NCBI GenBank assembly: GCA_027448945.1
Contig: DAIDMQ010000016.1
Span: 1-64,000 of the forward strand
Source of the DNA: Gallionellaceae bacterium
GTDB lineage: Bacteria; Pseudomonadota; Gammaproteobacteria; Burkholderiales; Gallionellaceae
DNA length: 64,000 nt
Direction: 5' to 3'
Shown here piece after piece: positions 1 to 9,156 of this stretch (positions are counted from its first letter, which is position 1; each line of letters begins with the position of its first letter). Both the position numbers and the translations under genes were made by a program. The notes under the pieces are model-generated. The model worked only from the letters and a program-made list of their open reading frames with translations, did no database searches and had not been told where the DNA came from.

Positions 1-4
1 TACC

Positions 5-325
5 ATGATCATGTACGCAAAGATTCGGCGGATGTATTTCCGCGACAAGCTCTCCATCAGTGAGATTGCAACAAAGACCAGCCTATCTTGGAACACCGTC
101 AAGAAATGGATAGGCACGGTACAAAGCTCAGACGTTAAATATCGCAGGAAGCCAGCCGACACACTCTTAAAGCCATTCGAGGATGGATTACTGCTAGCCC
201 TCAAAGCGGACTCGCATCGCCCCAAGCGGGATCGGCGCACCGCGCTGATATTGTTCAAAGACATTCAGAAACAAGGCTTCACGGGTCACTACTGCCGCGT
301 CACCGAATTCGTTCGCAACACATAG
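5..325 (+). pseudogene. istA: IS21-family transposase IstA, N-terminal fragment
   Basis: The 106 codons carry the N-terminal part of an IS21-type IstA transposase: a helix-turn-helix segment (LSISEIATKTSLSWNTVKKW) and the basic ADSHRPKRDRRTALILF stretch typical of this family. A full IstA is roughly 350-500 aa with a DDE catalytic core, so the core is absent here and the reading frame stops soon after CRVTEFVRNT. No IstB helper ATPase follows. The start may lie just upstream of the window. This is a transposase relic at the edge of the accessory island, not an active element. Assignment is by recognition of the family motif, without a search. Confidence 0.75.
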
Positions 326-697
326 GGTAAATCTGCAAGTGGGACGAACTGTATTTGAGTGAGGTTGTACGTGTCAATGCTATTAGCGGAAATGTCGCTT
401 ATTCTAAATCTGAGGGGGGCGACTTTGAAGCTATTGCATTCAATTTTACGGATGCGATGCCGACCCGAAAATTTGCATTTCAAACACCTCATTGTTGGCG
501 TTATTTACCCAAGTTAATCCCAAAAACAGCCCTCAAAATTACGCACTTCACCCAATATATATCGAGCTAAAACCCATTATTTATATGGCAAATTCACAGT
601 GTATTCCCATCGATTTCACAAAATTACTCCATGAAAAATCAATCAATCTCACCTTTTTAATCGCGATTTATTACCCACTTTTATCTCACTGAATATA

Positions 698-745
698 CCG
701 CAAACATACCCCAAATATCCCGCAAATATACCCCATCACCGCAAT
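698..745. repeat. imperfect tandem repeat, about 22-bp period
   Basis: The unit ccgcaaacatacccca (698-713) recurs as ccgcaaatatacccca (720-735), one mismatch, at a period of 22 bp, and a third partial unit (ccgcaataaa) begins near 739. It lies in the non-coding stretch. No function is evident. Confidence 0.5.
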
Positions 746-764
746 AAATTCTCTGGGCAGGATG

Positions 765-805
765 CCAGTTGTCCGACATCGCTTACGCTTTTGTCGGACA
801 ACTGG
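765..805. repeat. 14-bp perfect inverted repeat (long hairpin)
   Basis: The arm CCAGTTGTCCGACA (765-778) is followed after 13 nt by its exact reverse complement TGTCGGACAACTGG (792-805). There is no T-tract after either arm, so it does not look like a simple intrinsic terminator. It lies between the IS21 relic and hsdR. A palindromic repeat unit or recombination relic is possible. Confidence 0.75.
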
Positions 806-935
806 GAGTTTCGCTCGCTAAGTCTGCTCCGCATCCTGTCGCAATCGACTCAGGGCTACGCCCCGAGACCCCAACTTCAACGCGTCCTAATGTCGGCGCA
901 GCCTCTCTCGACTTATATTTTTATTTACGGCAGGA

Positions 936-959
936 ATAAACGTGTTTTGCAAGAACACG
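936..959 (-). terminator. possible intrinsic terminator of the hsd operon
   Basis: Read on the minus strand, CGTGTT and AACACG (959-954 and 946-941) can pair across a 7-nt loop and are followed by TTTATT. It sits about 40 nt past the hsdR stop codon. The stem is only 6 bp and the T-tract short, so efficiency is uncertain. Confidence 0.4.
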
Positions 960-1000
960 GGGGCATTAGGAGCAACCAATGCAAGGCCATGCTCGACTAC

Positions 1001-4000
1001 TCATCGCCCCAAAGACTGTTGTCGTAATGACTCATAAAGCTGCGCTGGGCCGAGCAGAATGTCTTTCAGTCCGCCGCGCACTCGTTCCGAATCGAGTGCC
1101 TGCTTGCTCATCGTGCCATGCGCAGACAGCGCATCCATAATCGCGTTCATCAGCTCATTCGCCAGATCAGGCGAGTTCGCAAACTGCTCTTTGGTGTTGC
1201 TGTTAGCCTGCTGCACCAAAATGCTCGACTCCAGTAGCTTGCCTTTGAGGACGTGGTTCACGTAAATCAGTTTGTCATCGTCGCTCAGTTCACCGTTGAA
1301 CAAATCGTTCACCTTCGCGATGATTTCAGCGAGGTAAATCTTTTCCTTTTCTCTCACCTCGCCGCTGCCTGTTGCGGTTATGGGCTCTAACTTGGGATAT
1401 TCGCCATTCACAAGCGGCAATGCTCGTTTGCCCTGATCTTTCAGCTTGTGGTGTGTCATCACGACCTTGGATAAATCGACACCCTCACGCTCGCGCCCGA
1501 ACTCCAGCAACGGCAGCAGCCGCTTGAAGAAAGTTGCACGCTTCTCGATGGCGGTATTGCCGTAATCAAAAATTTGCGACAGGAAGGCATATAAACGCTG
1601 GAACGCGCCCAGATTACTTTTGAACAGCAGCAGTCCCTTAATCTCGTCCAGCGCAACTTGTTCGGCGTTGGCATCTTTGATTGCGGCGGCGGCTTTTGCA
1701 GCTTCCATCGCCGCCTTGTATCGCTTGAGTAGTCGATCGGCGACGGGTTCAATCGCGGCAGAAAGCTCGGCTTGGCTCGCCTTGGCATTCATCTCCACCA
1801 TCACCACGCGCTCTACTTCGTTATCGTCGTAATGCCCCTCGGCATCGAGCTTGGCGCGCAGGTCATACACCAGATGCGGATCGGTCACGTCCTCCAGTTC
1901 CGCTGTCTCGAAATACGTCTTGAATGCAGCCAATACCTCATCAGGATCGTTCACGAAGTCCAGCACATAAGTCGTATCTTTGCCGGGATGCGCGCGGTTC
2001 AGGCGCGACAAGGTTTGCACCGCCTGTATGCCCGCCAGCCGTTTGTCTACGTACATGCCGCACAGCAAAGGCTGGTCGAAGCCCGTCTGGAATTTATTCG
2101 CTACCAACAAGATTTGATATTCGTCCGTCACAAATGCTTCGCGCATATCGCGCCCGCGCAAATTCGGGTTGAGCATCTTGCTGACTTCGGTGTAGGGAGC
2201 GATGCCAGACTCTTGATCGTTCACTTCGCCTGAGAACGCGACCAGCGTGCCGATTTTGTAGTCCTGAGATTTGATGTATTTCTCTATCGCCAGTTGCCAG
2301 CGCACCGCCTCAATGCGGCTGCCAACCACCACCATCGCTTTGGCTTTGCCATTCAGCAACGGCTGCACGTTCTCGCGGAAATGCTCTACCACCACTTGCA
2401 CCTTCTGGCTGATGTTGTAGGGATGCAAACGCACCCAGCGCATGATGCCTTTAAGTGCCTCGCTGCGCTCCACTTCTTTCTCGTCCCACTCGCGTCCCTC
2501 GTTGGCGAGCTTGAACGCCAGCTTGTAGGGCGTGTAGTTCTTCAGCACATCGAGGATGAAGCCCTCTTCGATAGCTTGGCGCATCGAATACACATGGAAC
2601 GGTGCGGGCAGATTGTCCGCGCTGGCAGGAAGATCCGGATTTGGACGGCGACCAAACAACTCCAGCGTCTTGGCTTTAGGCGTGGCGGTGAAGGCGACAT
2701 AGGTGATGCCCGCGATATTGGCGCGCGCTTCCATCTGTGCGGCCAGCAAATCTTCCGTGCTCACCTCGCCGCCATCTTGCAACGCCTGCATTTCCTCGGC
2801 GGACAACACCGACTTCAACTTGGCTGCTGCCGAGCCCGTCTGCGACGAATGTGCTTCATCGGCGATTACCGCGAAGCGTTTGCCCTCTGTCGCCGCCAGC
2901 TCCTGCACCGCCTTTAGCGCGAAGGGGAAAGTCTGGATGGTGCACACCACGATTTTCTTGCCGCCGGACAAGGCTTGCGCCAGCTCGCCGCTCTTGCTTT
3001 GGCTCTCACCCTTGATGCTCGCGACCACACCCGCCGTGCGCTCGAAATCAAAAATTGCTTCCTGCAACTGCGCATCCAGCACATTGCGATCTGACACCAC
3101 CAGCACCGAATCAAACAGCTTCTGGTGCTGCGCATCGTGCAAGTCGGCGAGGAAGTGCGCCGTCCACGCGATGGAATTAGTCTTGCCCGAACCAGCCGAA
3201 TGCTGAATCAAATACTTGCCGCCTGCACCTTCTGTCAGCACGGTCGCCAGCAGTTGGCGCGTCGCATCCAGTTGGTGATAGCGCGGAAAAATTACCGAGG
3301 TGATTTGCTTTTTGCTGTCGCGCTTGGTCACCAGATAACGCCCGATAATTTCCAACCAACTTTCACGCGCCCAAACATGTTCCCACAAATAAGCCGTGCG
3401 ATGTCCATTCGCATTCACCGGGTTACCCGCCGCGCCGTGGTCGCCTTGGTTGAACGGCAAGAACGTGGTCGCTGCACCCAGCAAGCGCGTCGCCATCATC
3501 ACCGCACTATTGCTCACCGCGAAATGTACCAATGCCCCGCGCGGAAAATCCAGCAACGGTTCGGCGGCATTCTGTCCTTTAGGTTTAGGGTTGCGGTCGA
3601 AACGATATTGATCCACCGCGTCTTCTACTGATTGTGTGAAGTTGGATTTCAGTTCCACCGTCGCCACAGGAATGCCATTGAGAAACAGCACTAGATCAAT
3701 CGCGTTTTCGTTGTGCAACGAGTAGCGCACCTGCCGCACCACACGCAGACGATTCGCCGCGTACTTCGTTTGTAATTCAGGGTTCATCGCCAGCGCGGGC
3801 TTGAATTGCGCAAGCTGCAAAGGCTGACGCAAGCCCAACATTTCCACCCCATGCCGCAACACATCCAATGTGCCTCTATCGTCCAACGATTTACGCAAAC
3901 GATCCTGCAACACCGCTTCCGCCGCCGCGCCGTGGCTCTTGCTCAACGCCTCCCATGCCTTGGGCTGTGTGGCTTGCACCCACGCGATGACATCAGCAGT

Positions 4001-4120
4001 AAACAAAGCGCGAGCGCGGTCATAGTTGGCGTAATCGCCTTCGGCATATAACCAACCCTGCGCCGCAAGATGCGCGTAAATGTCGTTTTCGAATTCGATT
4101 TCTCGATGCAGATTACTCAT
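1001..4120 (-). CDS. hsdR: type I restriction enzyme, R (motor/nuclease) subunit
   Basis: The 1039-aa protein is the ATP-dependent translocase and endonuclease subunit of a type I restriction-modification complex; it works with HsdM and HsdS on unmodified DNA. The N-terminal PD-(D/E)xK nuclease is visible as D142 and E156-L-K158. SF2 helicase motifs follow: Walker A HSAGSGKT near 307-314, DEAH at 421-424 and FTATP near 477. The length is typical of the family, and the frame is intact from end to end. Its ATG overlaps the stop of the preceding 193-aa ORF (TAATG), so translation is probably coupled. It is the last gene of the hsd operon. Confidence 0.95.
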   Translation of the reverse strand: MSNLHREIEFENDIYAHLAAQGWLYAEGDYANYDRARALFTADVIAWVQATQPKAWEALSKSHGAAAEAVLQDRLRKSLDDRGTLDVLRHGVEMLGLRQPLQLAQFKPALAMNPELQTKYAANRLRVVRQVRYSLHNENAIDLVLFLNGIPVATVELKSNFTQSVEDAVDQYRFDRNPKPKGQNAAEPLLDFPRGALVHFAVSNSAVMMATRLLGAATTFLPFNQGDHGAAGNPVNANGHRTAYLWEHVWARESWLEIIGRYLVTKRDSKKQITSVIFPRYHQLDATRQLLATVLTEGAGGKYLIQHSAGSGKTNSIAWTAHFLADLHDAQHQKLFDSVLVVSDRNVLDAQLQEAIFDFERTAGVVASIKGESQSKSGELAQALSGGKKIVVCTIQTFPFALKAVQELAATEGKRFAVIADEAHSSQTGSAAAKLKSVLSAEEMQALQDGGEVSTEDLLAAQMEARANIAGITYVAFTATPKAKTLELFGRRPNPDLPASADNLPAPFHVYSMRQAIEEGFILDVLKNYTPYKLAFKLANEGREWDEKEVERSEALKGIMRWVRLHPYNISQKVQVVVEHFRENVQPLLNGKAKAMVVVGSRIEAVRWQLAIEKYIKSQDYKIGTLVAFSGEVNDQESGIAPYTEVSKMLNPNLRGRDMREAFVTDEYQILLVANKFQTGFDQPLLCGMYVDKRLAGIQAVQTLSRLNRAHPGKDTTYVLDFVNDPDEVLAAFKTYFETAELEDVTDPHLVYDLRAKLDAEGHYDDNEVERVVMVEMNAKASQAELSAAIEPVADRLLKRYKAAMEAAKAAAAIKDANAEQVALDEIKGLLLFKSNLGAFQRLYAFLSQIFDYGNTAIEKRATFFKRLLPLLEFGREREGVDLSKVVMTHHKLKDQGKRALPLVNGEYPKLEPITATGSGEVREKEKIYLAEIIAKVNDLFNGELSDDDKLIYVNHVLKGKLLESSILVQQANSNTKEQFANSPDLANELMNAIMDALSAHGTMSKQALDSERVRGGLKDILLGPAQLYESLRQQSLGR

Positions 4121-4701
4121 TATGGAACCCTCTCACGCCAAACCAGATCATGGGCATCACACTCAAGTTGCTTTGCCAGCTCAATTAGGCCGAACACCTC
4201 AACATCATCTATCTCAAGCGTAGTCATGATTTCAGCAAAGGTTCGGTCATCCGCATTCTCAAAATGCCTCACAAGATATGCCTCCACCCCTTCAGTTTTC
4301 GTATGCTGGTAAAAGGTGCCTAGTGCCGGATACCTAGCACCATTATTTGTTAGCGTTACCCACGCCTGTTTCTTATTTTTACCTTCAAAAAGATTTTTCC
4401 ACTTTGAGAGATAACGATTAGATTTTATTTCTTTGGCTTTCTGACGGGAGGTCTTAGCCTCATTTAACAGGCGAACATATTCAGCTTGGGTTCGTTCGCT
4501 AATCCAAAATTGCACGATGCTTGGCAAACTAGAGCGGTAGGAATTTTCACTGAAAATAACATAGTTAGAACGGCAAGCCTCGCAGTCCATGTGCATTGAG
4601 GAATCGGTTCTATTCCAGTCATCCATTCGATCAGTAATTGTGTAGGTACTCTTGCCGCAAGGGCAGGGATGCTTGGCTGTGGACATTTCTTCCCAACTCA
4701 T
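4120..4701 (-). CDS. hypothetical protein with Cys cluster in hsd operon
   Basis: This 193-aa protein is not recognised. Its N-terminus has two cysteine pairs, HPCPC (C13, C15) and CEAC (C40, C43) with H37 nearby, spaced like a zinc-ribbon metal site. The middle (about 75-110) is rich in Lys/Arg and the C-terminal third is acidic and probably helical. Its start overlaps the hsdS stop by 4 bp (ATGA) and its stop overlaps the hsdR start, so it is translated as part of the restriction operon. That coupling suggests a role with the restriction complex, such as control of HsdR or DNA binding, but this is inference only. Confidence 0.7.
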   Translation of the reverse strand: MSWEEMSTAKHPCPCGKSTYTITDRMDDWNRTDSSMHMDCEACRSNYVIFSENSYRSSLPSIVQFWISERTQAEYVRLLNEAKTSRQKAKEIKSNRYLSKWKNLFEGKNKKQAWVTLTNNGARYPALGTFYQHTKTEGVEAYLVRHFENADDRTFAEIMTTLEIDDVEVFGLIELAKQLECDAHDLVWRERVP

Positions 4702-6059
4702 GCAGCCTCCATTTCGGGTGCGCTGTGGCGCACATCAATCTTACCCGACACCGCTGCCGAGATCAGCGCGCTGCGGCGCTCTTTCAACAACGCTATGCCG
4801 CGCTGCGCTTCGGCGGTGAGGGCGTCAAGTTTGGTGGTTTCGATATTGAGGAAGGTGGCGATAGCGGTCTGCTCTTCGATTGGAGGAACAGTCACTGAAA
4901 GATTTTCAATAACACCCATGCCTATGTTTTGCTGCGTTCCAAAACTCCAATTCAAGGTAACCGCTTCTTGAAAGTTTTTTGAGCGCATAAAGTTCAGAAC
5001 AAAATACGGCAACGATTCCTGTCTGCACCGAATTACTGCAAGGGGTGACCAGATATTGAAGTCAATATCCGTTTCCACAATAGCCGTCACACCAGTCGTT
5101 GCACCTGATTTGACCATGTAAATATCGCCGACTTGTGGCCGATACTTCTCCGAGTATCGCAAGTGATCTTCTTCAGAAATGTACCCACGTATCTTTTCAA
5201 AATTGATCTTGCCAGAAGATACAGCTTCAGCCGATACAAACGGAACTCCTTCATCAGGAAAGTTTGGTGTCTCGTGCGGACCATCCGTAATCGGAGTGGA
5301 GACAATGTGTTTTATGGCACAAACTTTCCAATGCTCGGGCACATCGCCCAGCCATTCGATGCCGGAGTCCTTGAGCTTCGCGTTGGGGTTGAGACCCTTG
5401 GTGACAGCGTGGGAGATGTCGGCCTGTCGCTTTTCACGGAGGAGCTGAATCAGCTTCTCCTGCTCCGTCACCAGCGCGTCAATCTTCCCCGTCTCGCGGT
5501 CTAGGAAGGAAGCGATAGAGGATTGTTCTACTAGACTTGGCAGCGGTATTCCCAAATTTTCTATGGAATATTTTCCGAGCGCATAGCGAGTCATTCCAGT
5601 TGCTTCTATTTCAAAAGCAACCTCTACATAGCGCGATTTGAAAAGATGGTAAAGATAGCCGCCATTGATTCCTGCGCGTGGTCGCAACAATGCGAGGTGA
5701 TAGCCACAAACCAAATTTGGCAGAACTTCTGCTACATGTGCTGGAATCCCGATGTCCCTTGGGTCTTCTGAATCCTTGGTGATGATGACATCATCAACCT
5801 CAAGACTGAGGCGGCGAATTTGCTCGGGGCTGGCAGTCGCTGCCATGAATTCGATGCTCGAATCTATATGTTCGTTTTTATATACGTCGGTGTAGTTGCA
5901 CAGCAGTACAGATGGTTCATCTTCAACTGTGTGCTTGTCTATATTGCTCAGGCGAACATCAACGGCGTATTTGAGTGGACTTATTTCCCAATGCCCCGGC
6001 ACTTCGCCCAGCCACGCCACGCCGCTGTCTTTGTATTCGGGATAACGCGGGAGACTCAT
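4698..6059 (-). CDS. hsdS: type I restriction-modification, S (specificity) subunit
   Basis: This 453-aa protein is the DNA sequence-recognition subunit. It shows the two-fold architecture of HsdS: DSGVAWLGEVPGHW near residue 11 and DSGIEWLGDVPEHW near 241 each open a target-recognition domain. Each half closes with the conserved helix (SIASFLDRETGKIDAL, and TAIATFLNIETTKLDAL near 405). I chose ATG 6059 over the upstream start because GGGAGGAGG lies 5-7 nt before it. That ATG overlaps the abi stop codon (ATGA). The two recognition domains differ, implying an asymmetric bipartite target. Confidence 0.92.
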   Translation of the reverse strand: MSLPRYPEYKDSGVAWLGEVPGHWEISPLKYAVDVRLSNIDKHTVEDEPSVLLCNYTDVYKNEHIDSSIEFMAATASPEQIRRLSLEVDDVIITKDSEDPRDIGIPAHVAEVLPNLVCGYHLALLRPRAGINGGYLYHLFKSRYVEVAFEIEATGMTRYALGKYSIENLGIPLPSLVEQSSIASFLDRETGKIDALVTEQEKLIQLLREKRQADISHAVTKGLNPNAKLKDSGIEWLGDVPEHWKVCAIKHIVSTPITDGPHETPNFPDEGVPFVSAEAVSSGKINFEKIRGYISEEDHLRYSEKYRPQVGDIYMVKSGATTGVTAIVETDIDFNIWSPLAVIRCRQESLPYFVLNFMRSKNFQEAVTLNWSFGTQQNIGMGVIENLSVTVPPIEEQTAIATFLNIETTKLDALTAEAQRGIALLKERRSALISAAVSGKIDVRHSAPEMEAA

Positions 6060-6970
6060 AACGCCTCCTCCCAAAGAGGCAGGTTTTTCCAGTTTTTAGG
6101 AAATCCCATTACGTTTACGGATGCCTGCGGACATGTGTCAAGCAGCGTTATCAACTTGTTGCGCCAATTTGATTCTGGGTTAATGACACGCAGCATATAA
6201 GCCAACATAGCAAGGCTGTTATACAGCCGTCCGTGTGCATCATCATCTCGATTAAACACGCTAGCCAGTTCCGCAGGTTTTTTGCTTGGCAGTCGCATTT
6301 TTACAGTAAGGCGACGATTCCAGATGCGCCCATGATGTGCGCAGTGATTGCGCACAATGGTTAAGTGATGCAGGAAGGAGACCAACACCAATTCATCTAA
6401 CACGTAAGTATCAGCAATTGCCTGGCGATCATGTGGTTTACGCAAGTTTTGTATCCACCGCGACAAATGCCCGATAGACATCAGTTCACACGATACCCAA
6501 ATTGGCGGTGTCGCCAAGTGGTTGTAGTTTTCCTGATAATGTTTGGCAAAAGTTTCATGGCTGCGTTGGAACTCCTTGTCCAACTCATCGCAGCAACGCT
6601 TCCATGTGTCCTGCCGATTAAACAGCGAGCCATCGTGGTGTGCAAAAACGCCGTAATTTAATGAAAGATAATTTGCCCAGCGGCAACGCAAGGAAATTTC
6701 AATATGTTCGATCGCGTCAAGTAAAAGCAAACGTAGTGCGCGGTCAAACTGATAGGTAGCAATGACATCAGAAAACTGAGTATCTGCGCGGAATTTATGC
6801 TCACCACTTGAGCTGGTTAACTCATAAGGTAACCAATAGGCACGAAGCCGATAGTAGTTTATGTGCGTTAGATAATGAGTGGCCAGATCACGATCTGGGA
6901 TCACCATGCCGCGCTTAGTAAGGAGCTTGATCTGATCGGCTACAGAGAGGGGTGGTTTGTGGAAAGTCAT
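6056..6970 (-). CDS. Abi_2-type abortive infection protein (AbiD/AbiF family)
   Basis: The 304-aa product resembles lactococcal AbiD/AbiF-type proteins (Abi_2 domain). It has the N-terminal LTKRGMVIPD and HYLTHINYYRLRAYW motifs, then FDRALRLLLLDAIEHIEISLR, and the C-terminal RNHCAHHGRIWNR motif (RNxxxHxR-like), a HEPN-type RNase signature. Start 6970 is preferred: a consensus -10 (TATAAT) covers 7046-7051, which excludes the longer ORF-track start. It lies between hsdM and hsdS and overlaps hsdS by 4 bp, so its expression is tied to the specificity subunit. Toxic or RNase activity is inferred from the family. Confidence 0.8.
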   Translation of the reverse strand: MTFHKPPLSVADQIKLLTKRGMVIPDRDLATHYLTHINYYRLRAYWLPYELTSSSGEHKFRADTQFSDVIATYQFDRALRLLLLDAIEHIEISLRCRWANYLSLNYGVFAHHDGSLFNRQDTWKRCCDELDKEFQRSHETFAKHYQENYNHLATPPIWVSCELMSIGHLSRWIQNLRKPHDRQAIADTYVLDELVLVSFLHHLTIVRNHCAHHGRIWNRRLTVKMRLPSKKPAELASVFNRDDDAHGRLYNSLAMLAYMLRVINPESNWRNKLITLLDTCPQASVNVMGFPKNWKNLPLWEEAL

Positions 6971-6983
6971 ACTTTTTCGACCC

Positions 6984-7032
6984 CACAAAAAAGTAACCCG
7001 CCTGGTGCGCATCGTTGAGAGGCGTGGCGGGT
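6984..7032 (-). terminator. hsdM terminator or attenuator in the abi leader
   Basis: On the minus strand ACCCGCC (7032-7026) pairs with GGCGGGT (7002-6996) across a 23-nt loop and is followed by TACTTTTTTG. The structure lies downstream of a promoter-like sequence and just upstream of the abi start, so it could terminate hsdM transcripts and also attenuate abi transcripts. Confidence 0.5.
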
Positions 7033-7045
7033 GTTGTTGGCGCGG

Positions 7046-7073
7046 ATTATACATAGCAAGGAAAAATATGCAA
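7046..7073 (-). promoter_or_regulatory. sigma70-like promoter for abi-hsdS-orf-hsdR
   Basis: On the minus strand TTGCAT (7073-7068) and a perfect TATAAT (7051-7046) are separated by 16 nt. Predicted start of transcription is near 7038, leaving a leader of about 68 nt that contains the hairpin at 6984-7032. Confidence 0.55.
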
Positions 7074-7154
7074 ATTTCCTTAGCATATTTTGCGCTGCAT
7101 TTTGTGATGGAAAATTCATCGTAGTTTTTACCACACGTTTTTTATACGAAAAAA

Positions 7155-8897
7155 TCATGCCGAAAGCCCCGCTATCATTTCTTTAATTCTATCGGTGGTG
7201 AGCTTGAGTTCCGCATCAATCTCCGCCAATTCGCGCGGCGGCTGAAAGACGTAGAAATGGCGATTAAATGGAATCTCGTAACCGACTTTGGTTTTGTCGT
7301 GGTCTATCCACGCGTCAGGTGCATGAGGCAGCACTTCGCGCTTGAAGTAAGTTTCGACTTCTTCAGAGAGCGGCACACTTTCGGTATCGCGCAATGACGA
7401 ATCAGACTGTGGCTTACCCTTAGATTTTCCCTTCTCACCCACAACAGCTTTGCCTTGCGCATCTTTAAGCGGACGTTCGACGGTGATAGTGCGATAGCCA
7501 AAGTCGCTGTTATTGAAAATGCGGCTGATAGGTTTGCCGTCCTTTTCTGCTTCGAGAAAATCGCCAAACAAGCGCGTGATCTCGGCGATATGTTCGTCAC
7601 TCATTTGCTTGCGTTTGCTGCCCAAACTCTTGCGCATCTTTTGCCAGAAATCACTGGAGTCAATGAGTTGGATTTTGCCTTTACGCTGTGTTGGCTTGCG
7701 GTTGGAGAGTATCCAGACGTAGGTGCTGATGCCCGTGTTGTAAAACATGTCGGTGGGCAGACCGATGATGGCTTCGACCAAATCATTTTCTAGTACATAG
7801 CGGCGGATTTCAGATTCACCTGAACCCGCACCGCCCGTGAATAAGGGCGAACCGTTAAGCACAATACCGAAGCGGCTGCCGCCATCCTTGGCGGGGCGCA
7901 TCTTGCTGACCAGATGCAGCAAGAACAGCAGCGAACCATCCGACACACGCGGCAAGCCGGGGCCGAAGCGTCCATTAAAACCTTGGCTTTCGTGCTCTTT
8001 GCGAATTTCTTTTTCGACCTTTTTCCACTCCACGCCAAACGGCGGATTGGACAGCATGTAGTCGAATTTCTTGTGCAGGTGTCCGTCGTCGGACAGCGTG
8101 TTGCCCGGTGTGATGTTGCCTACGTCCTGCCCTTTGATAAGCATGTCGGCCTTGCAAATTGCATAAGACTCGTCGTTGAGTTCTTGCCCGAACATGGTGA
8201 GCCGCGCTTGCGGGTTGTGTTCTTCCAGATACTCGCCCGCGATGGACAACATGCCACCCGTACCTGCCGTCGGATCATAGATGGTGCGCACCACGCCAGG
8301 CTTGGACAACATCTCGTCGTCTTCAATGAATAGCAGATTGACCATCAGGCGGATGACTTCGCGCGGAGTGAAATGCTCACCGGCAGTCTCGTTGGAAATT
8401 TCGGCAAACTTGCGGATTAGCTCTTCAAACACCAAACCCATCTGGCTATTGCTGACGGTATTCGGATGCAATTCAATCTGTGAGAATTTTTCGCAAACTT
8501 GATAGAGCAAGCCCGCTTTGGCCAGGCGCTCGACTTGAGTGTGAAAATCAAATCGTTCGAAGATGTCGCGCACGGCAGGTGAGAAAGATTGGATGTAGCT
8601 GAACAGGTTTTCGCGGATGTGATCCTGATCGCCCATCAGCTTTTTCATATCCAAAGCCGAAGTGTTGTAAAAACTCTGTCCTGCTTTGCGCAACAAGAAA
8701 GGCTCAGGATTCAGCCCAGCTTTTTGTTGCTTATCGAATTCGGCAAGCACAGCGGGCTTGGTGGTTTCGAGAACACAGTCGAGACGGCGCAACACAGTGA
8801 ACGGCAAAATAACTTTGCCGTACTCGGACTGTTTGTAATCACCACGGAGAAGGTCGGCGACCGACCAAATGAAGGACGAAAGTGCTTGGTGATTCAT
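7155..8897 (-). CDS. hsdM: type I restriction-modification, M (methyltransferase) subunit
   Basis: This 580-aa protein is the N6-adenine DNA methyltransferase subunit. The N-terminal HsdM helical domain (about 1-130) contains [24 protein letters not shown]-binding motif [11 protein letters not shown], is at about 208 and the catalytic NPPF motif IV at about 284. [14 protein letters not shown] near 174 is a typical HsdM signature. ATG 8897 is chosen over the track's TTG at 8906 because GAGG lies just upstream. The gene is separated from abi by about 180 nt holding a terminator-like hairpin and a new promoter, so methylase expression may be uncoupled from restriction. Confidence 0.95.
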   Translation of the reverse strand: MNHQALSSFIWSVADLLRGDYKQSEYGKVILPFTVLRRLDCVLETTKPAVLAEFDKQQKAGLNPEPFLLRKAGQSFYNTSALDMKKLMGDQDHIRENLFSYIQSFSPAVRDIFERFDFHTQVERLAKAGLLYQVCEKFSQIELHPNTVSNSQMGLVFEELIRKFAEISNETAGEHFTPREVIRLMVNLLFIEDDEMLSKPGVVRTIYDPTAGTGGMLSIAGEYLEEHNPQARLTMFGQELNDESYAICKADMLIKGQDVGNITPGNTLSDDGHLHKKFDYMLSNPPFGVEWKKVEKEIRKEHESQGFNGRFGPGLPRVSDGSLLFLLHLVSKMRPAKDGGSRFGIVLNGSPLFTGGAGSGESEIRRYVLENDLVEAIIGLPTDMFYNTGISTYVWILSNRKPTQRKGKIQLIDSSDFWQKMRKSLGSKRKQMSDEHIAEITRLFGDFLEAEKDGKPISRIFNNSDFGYRTITVERPLKDAQGKAVVGEKGKSKGKPQSDSSLRDTESVPLSEEVETYFKREVLPHAPDAWIDHDKTKVGYEIPFNRHFYVFQPPRELAEIDAELKLTTDRIKEMIAGLSA

Positions 8898-8935
8898 ATG
8901 CCTCAATCAAATTTCTTAACCGCCGCATTCTGAGG

Positions 8936-9156
8936 GCTACAGCACTTCGACGCAACAAGCGAAGCACACAAGAAATACCACAACACTCAATGCAGAACCC
9001 GCCCCACCTCGGCATGACCTATCGCACCCTCCCGATTGCCTCTCTTCGGTATCCACAGGCAAGCCACTGCATCACCAGACTGTATGCGCTTGGCAAAAGC
9101 ATCCTCAACCAAAAACGTGACCCGTCTAAAATAAATATCCACACAGGTCTCGCTCA
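8936..9156 (-). pseudogene. 3' fragment of a second AAA+ ATPase gene
   Basis: This stretch is a diverged copy of the last part of the AAA+ ATPase gene at 11214-12620 and about 40 nt beyond its stop. Translated on the minus strand it reads about 50 codons without a stop, with RRVTFLVEDAFAK, IQSGDAVAC, IPKRGNREGA and EVGRVLH, then TGA at the equivalent site. By eye about 80% of bases match. Upstream of about 9150 the similarity ends abruptly next to a CRISPR-like repeat. There is no start codon or catalytic domain, so it is a truncated paralogue. With the intact gene it forms a direct repeat around the XRE-lipoprotein-membrane protein segment. Confidence 0.8.

Larger units (their letters stand above)
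326..940. other. gene-free stretch after the IS21 relic
   Basis: No convincing gene is seen. The short ORFs in the track (355-570, 492-692, 791-1027) lack ribosome binding sites and recognisable motifs. The stretch becomes AT-rich around 560-700 and contains a two-unit imperfect tandem repeat and a long hairpin, listed separately. It is probably decayed IS DNA plus the downstream region of the convergent hsdR. Confidence 0.6.

Noticed and set aside
355-692. Small ORFs after the IS21 relic as continuing transposase
   Set aside because: No match to IstA beyond the N-terminal part could be recognised in any frame.
765-805. Integron attC site
   Set aside because: The inverted repeat lacks the conserved RYYYAAC/GTTRRRY core ends and no integrase of the IntI type is nearby.
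2294-2917. 207-aa plus-strand ORF
   Set aside because: Antisense to hsdR, composition His/Arg-rich and no motifs.
6967-7158. 63-aa minus-strand ORF between hsdM and abi
   Set aside because: Covers the abi promoter and leader hairpin and has no RBS or motif.
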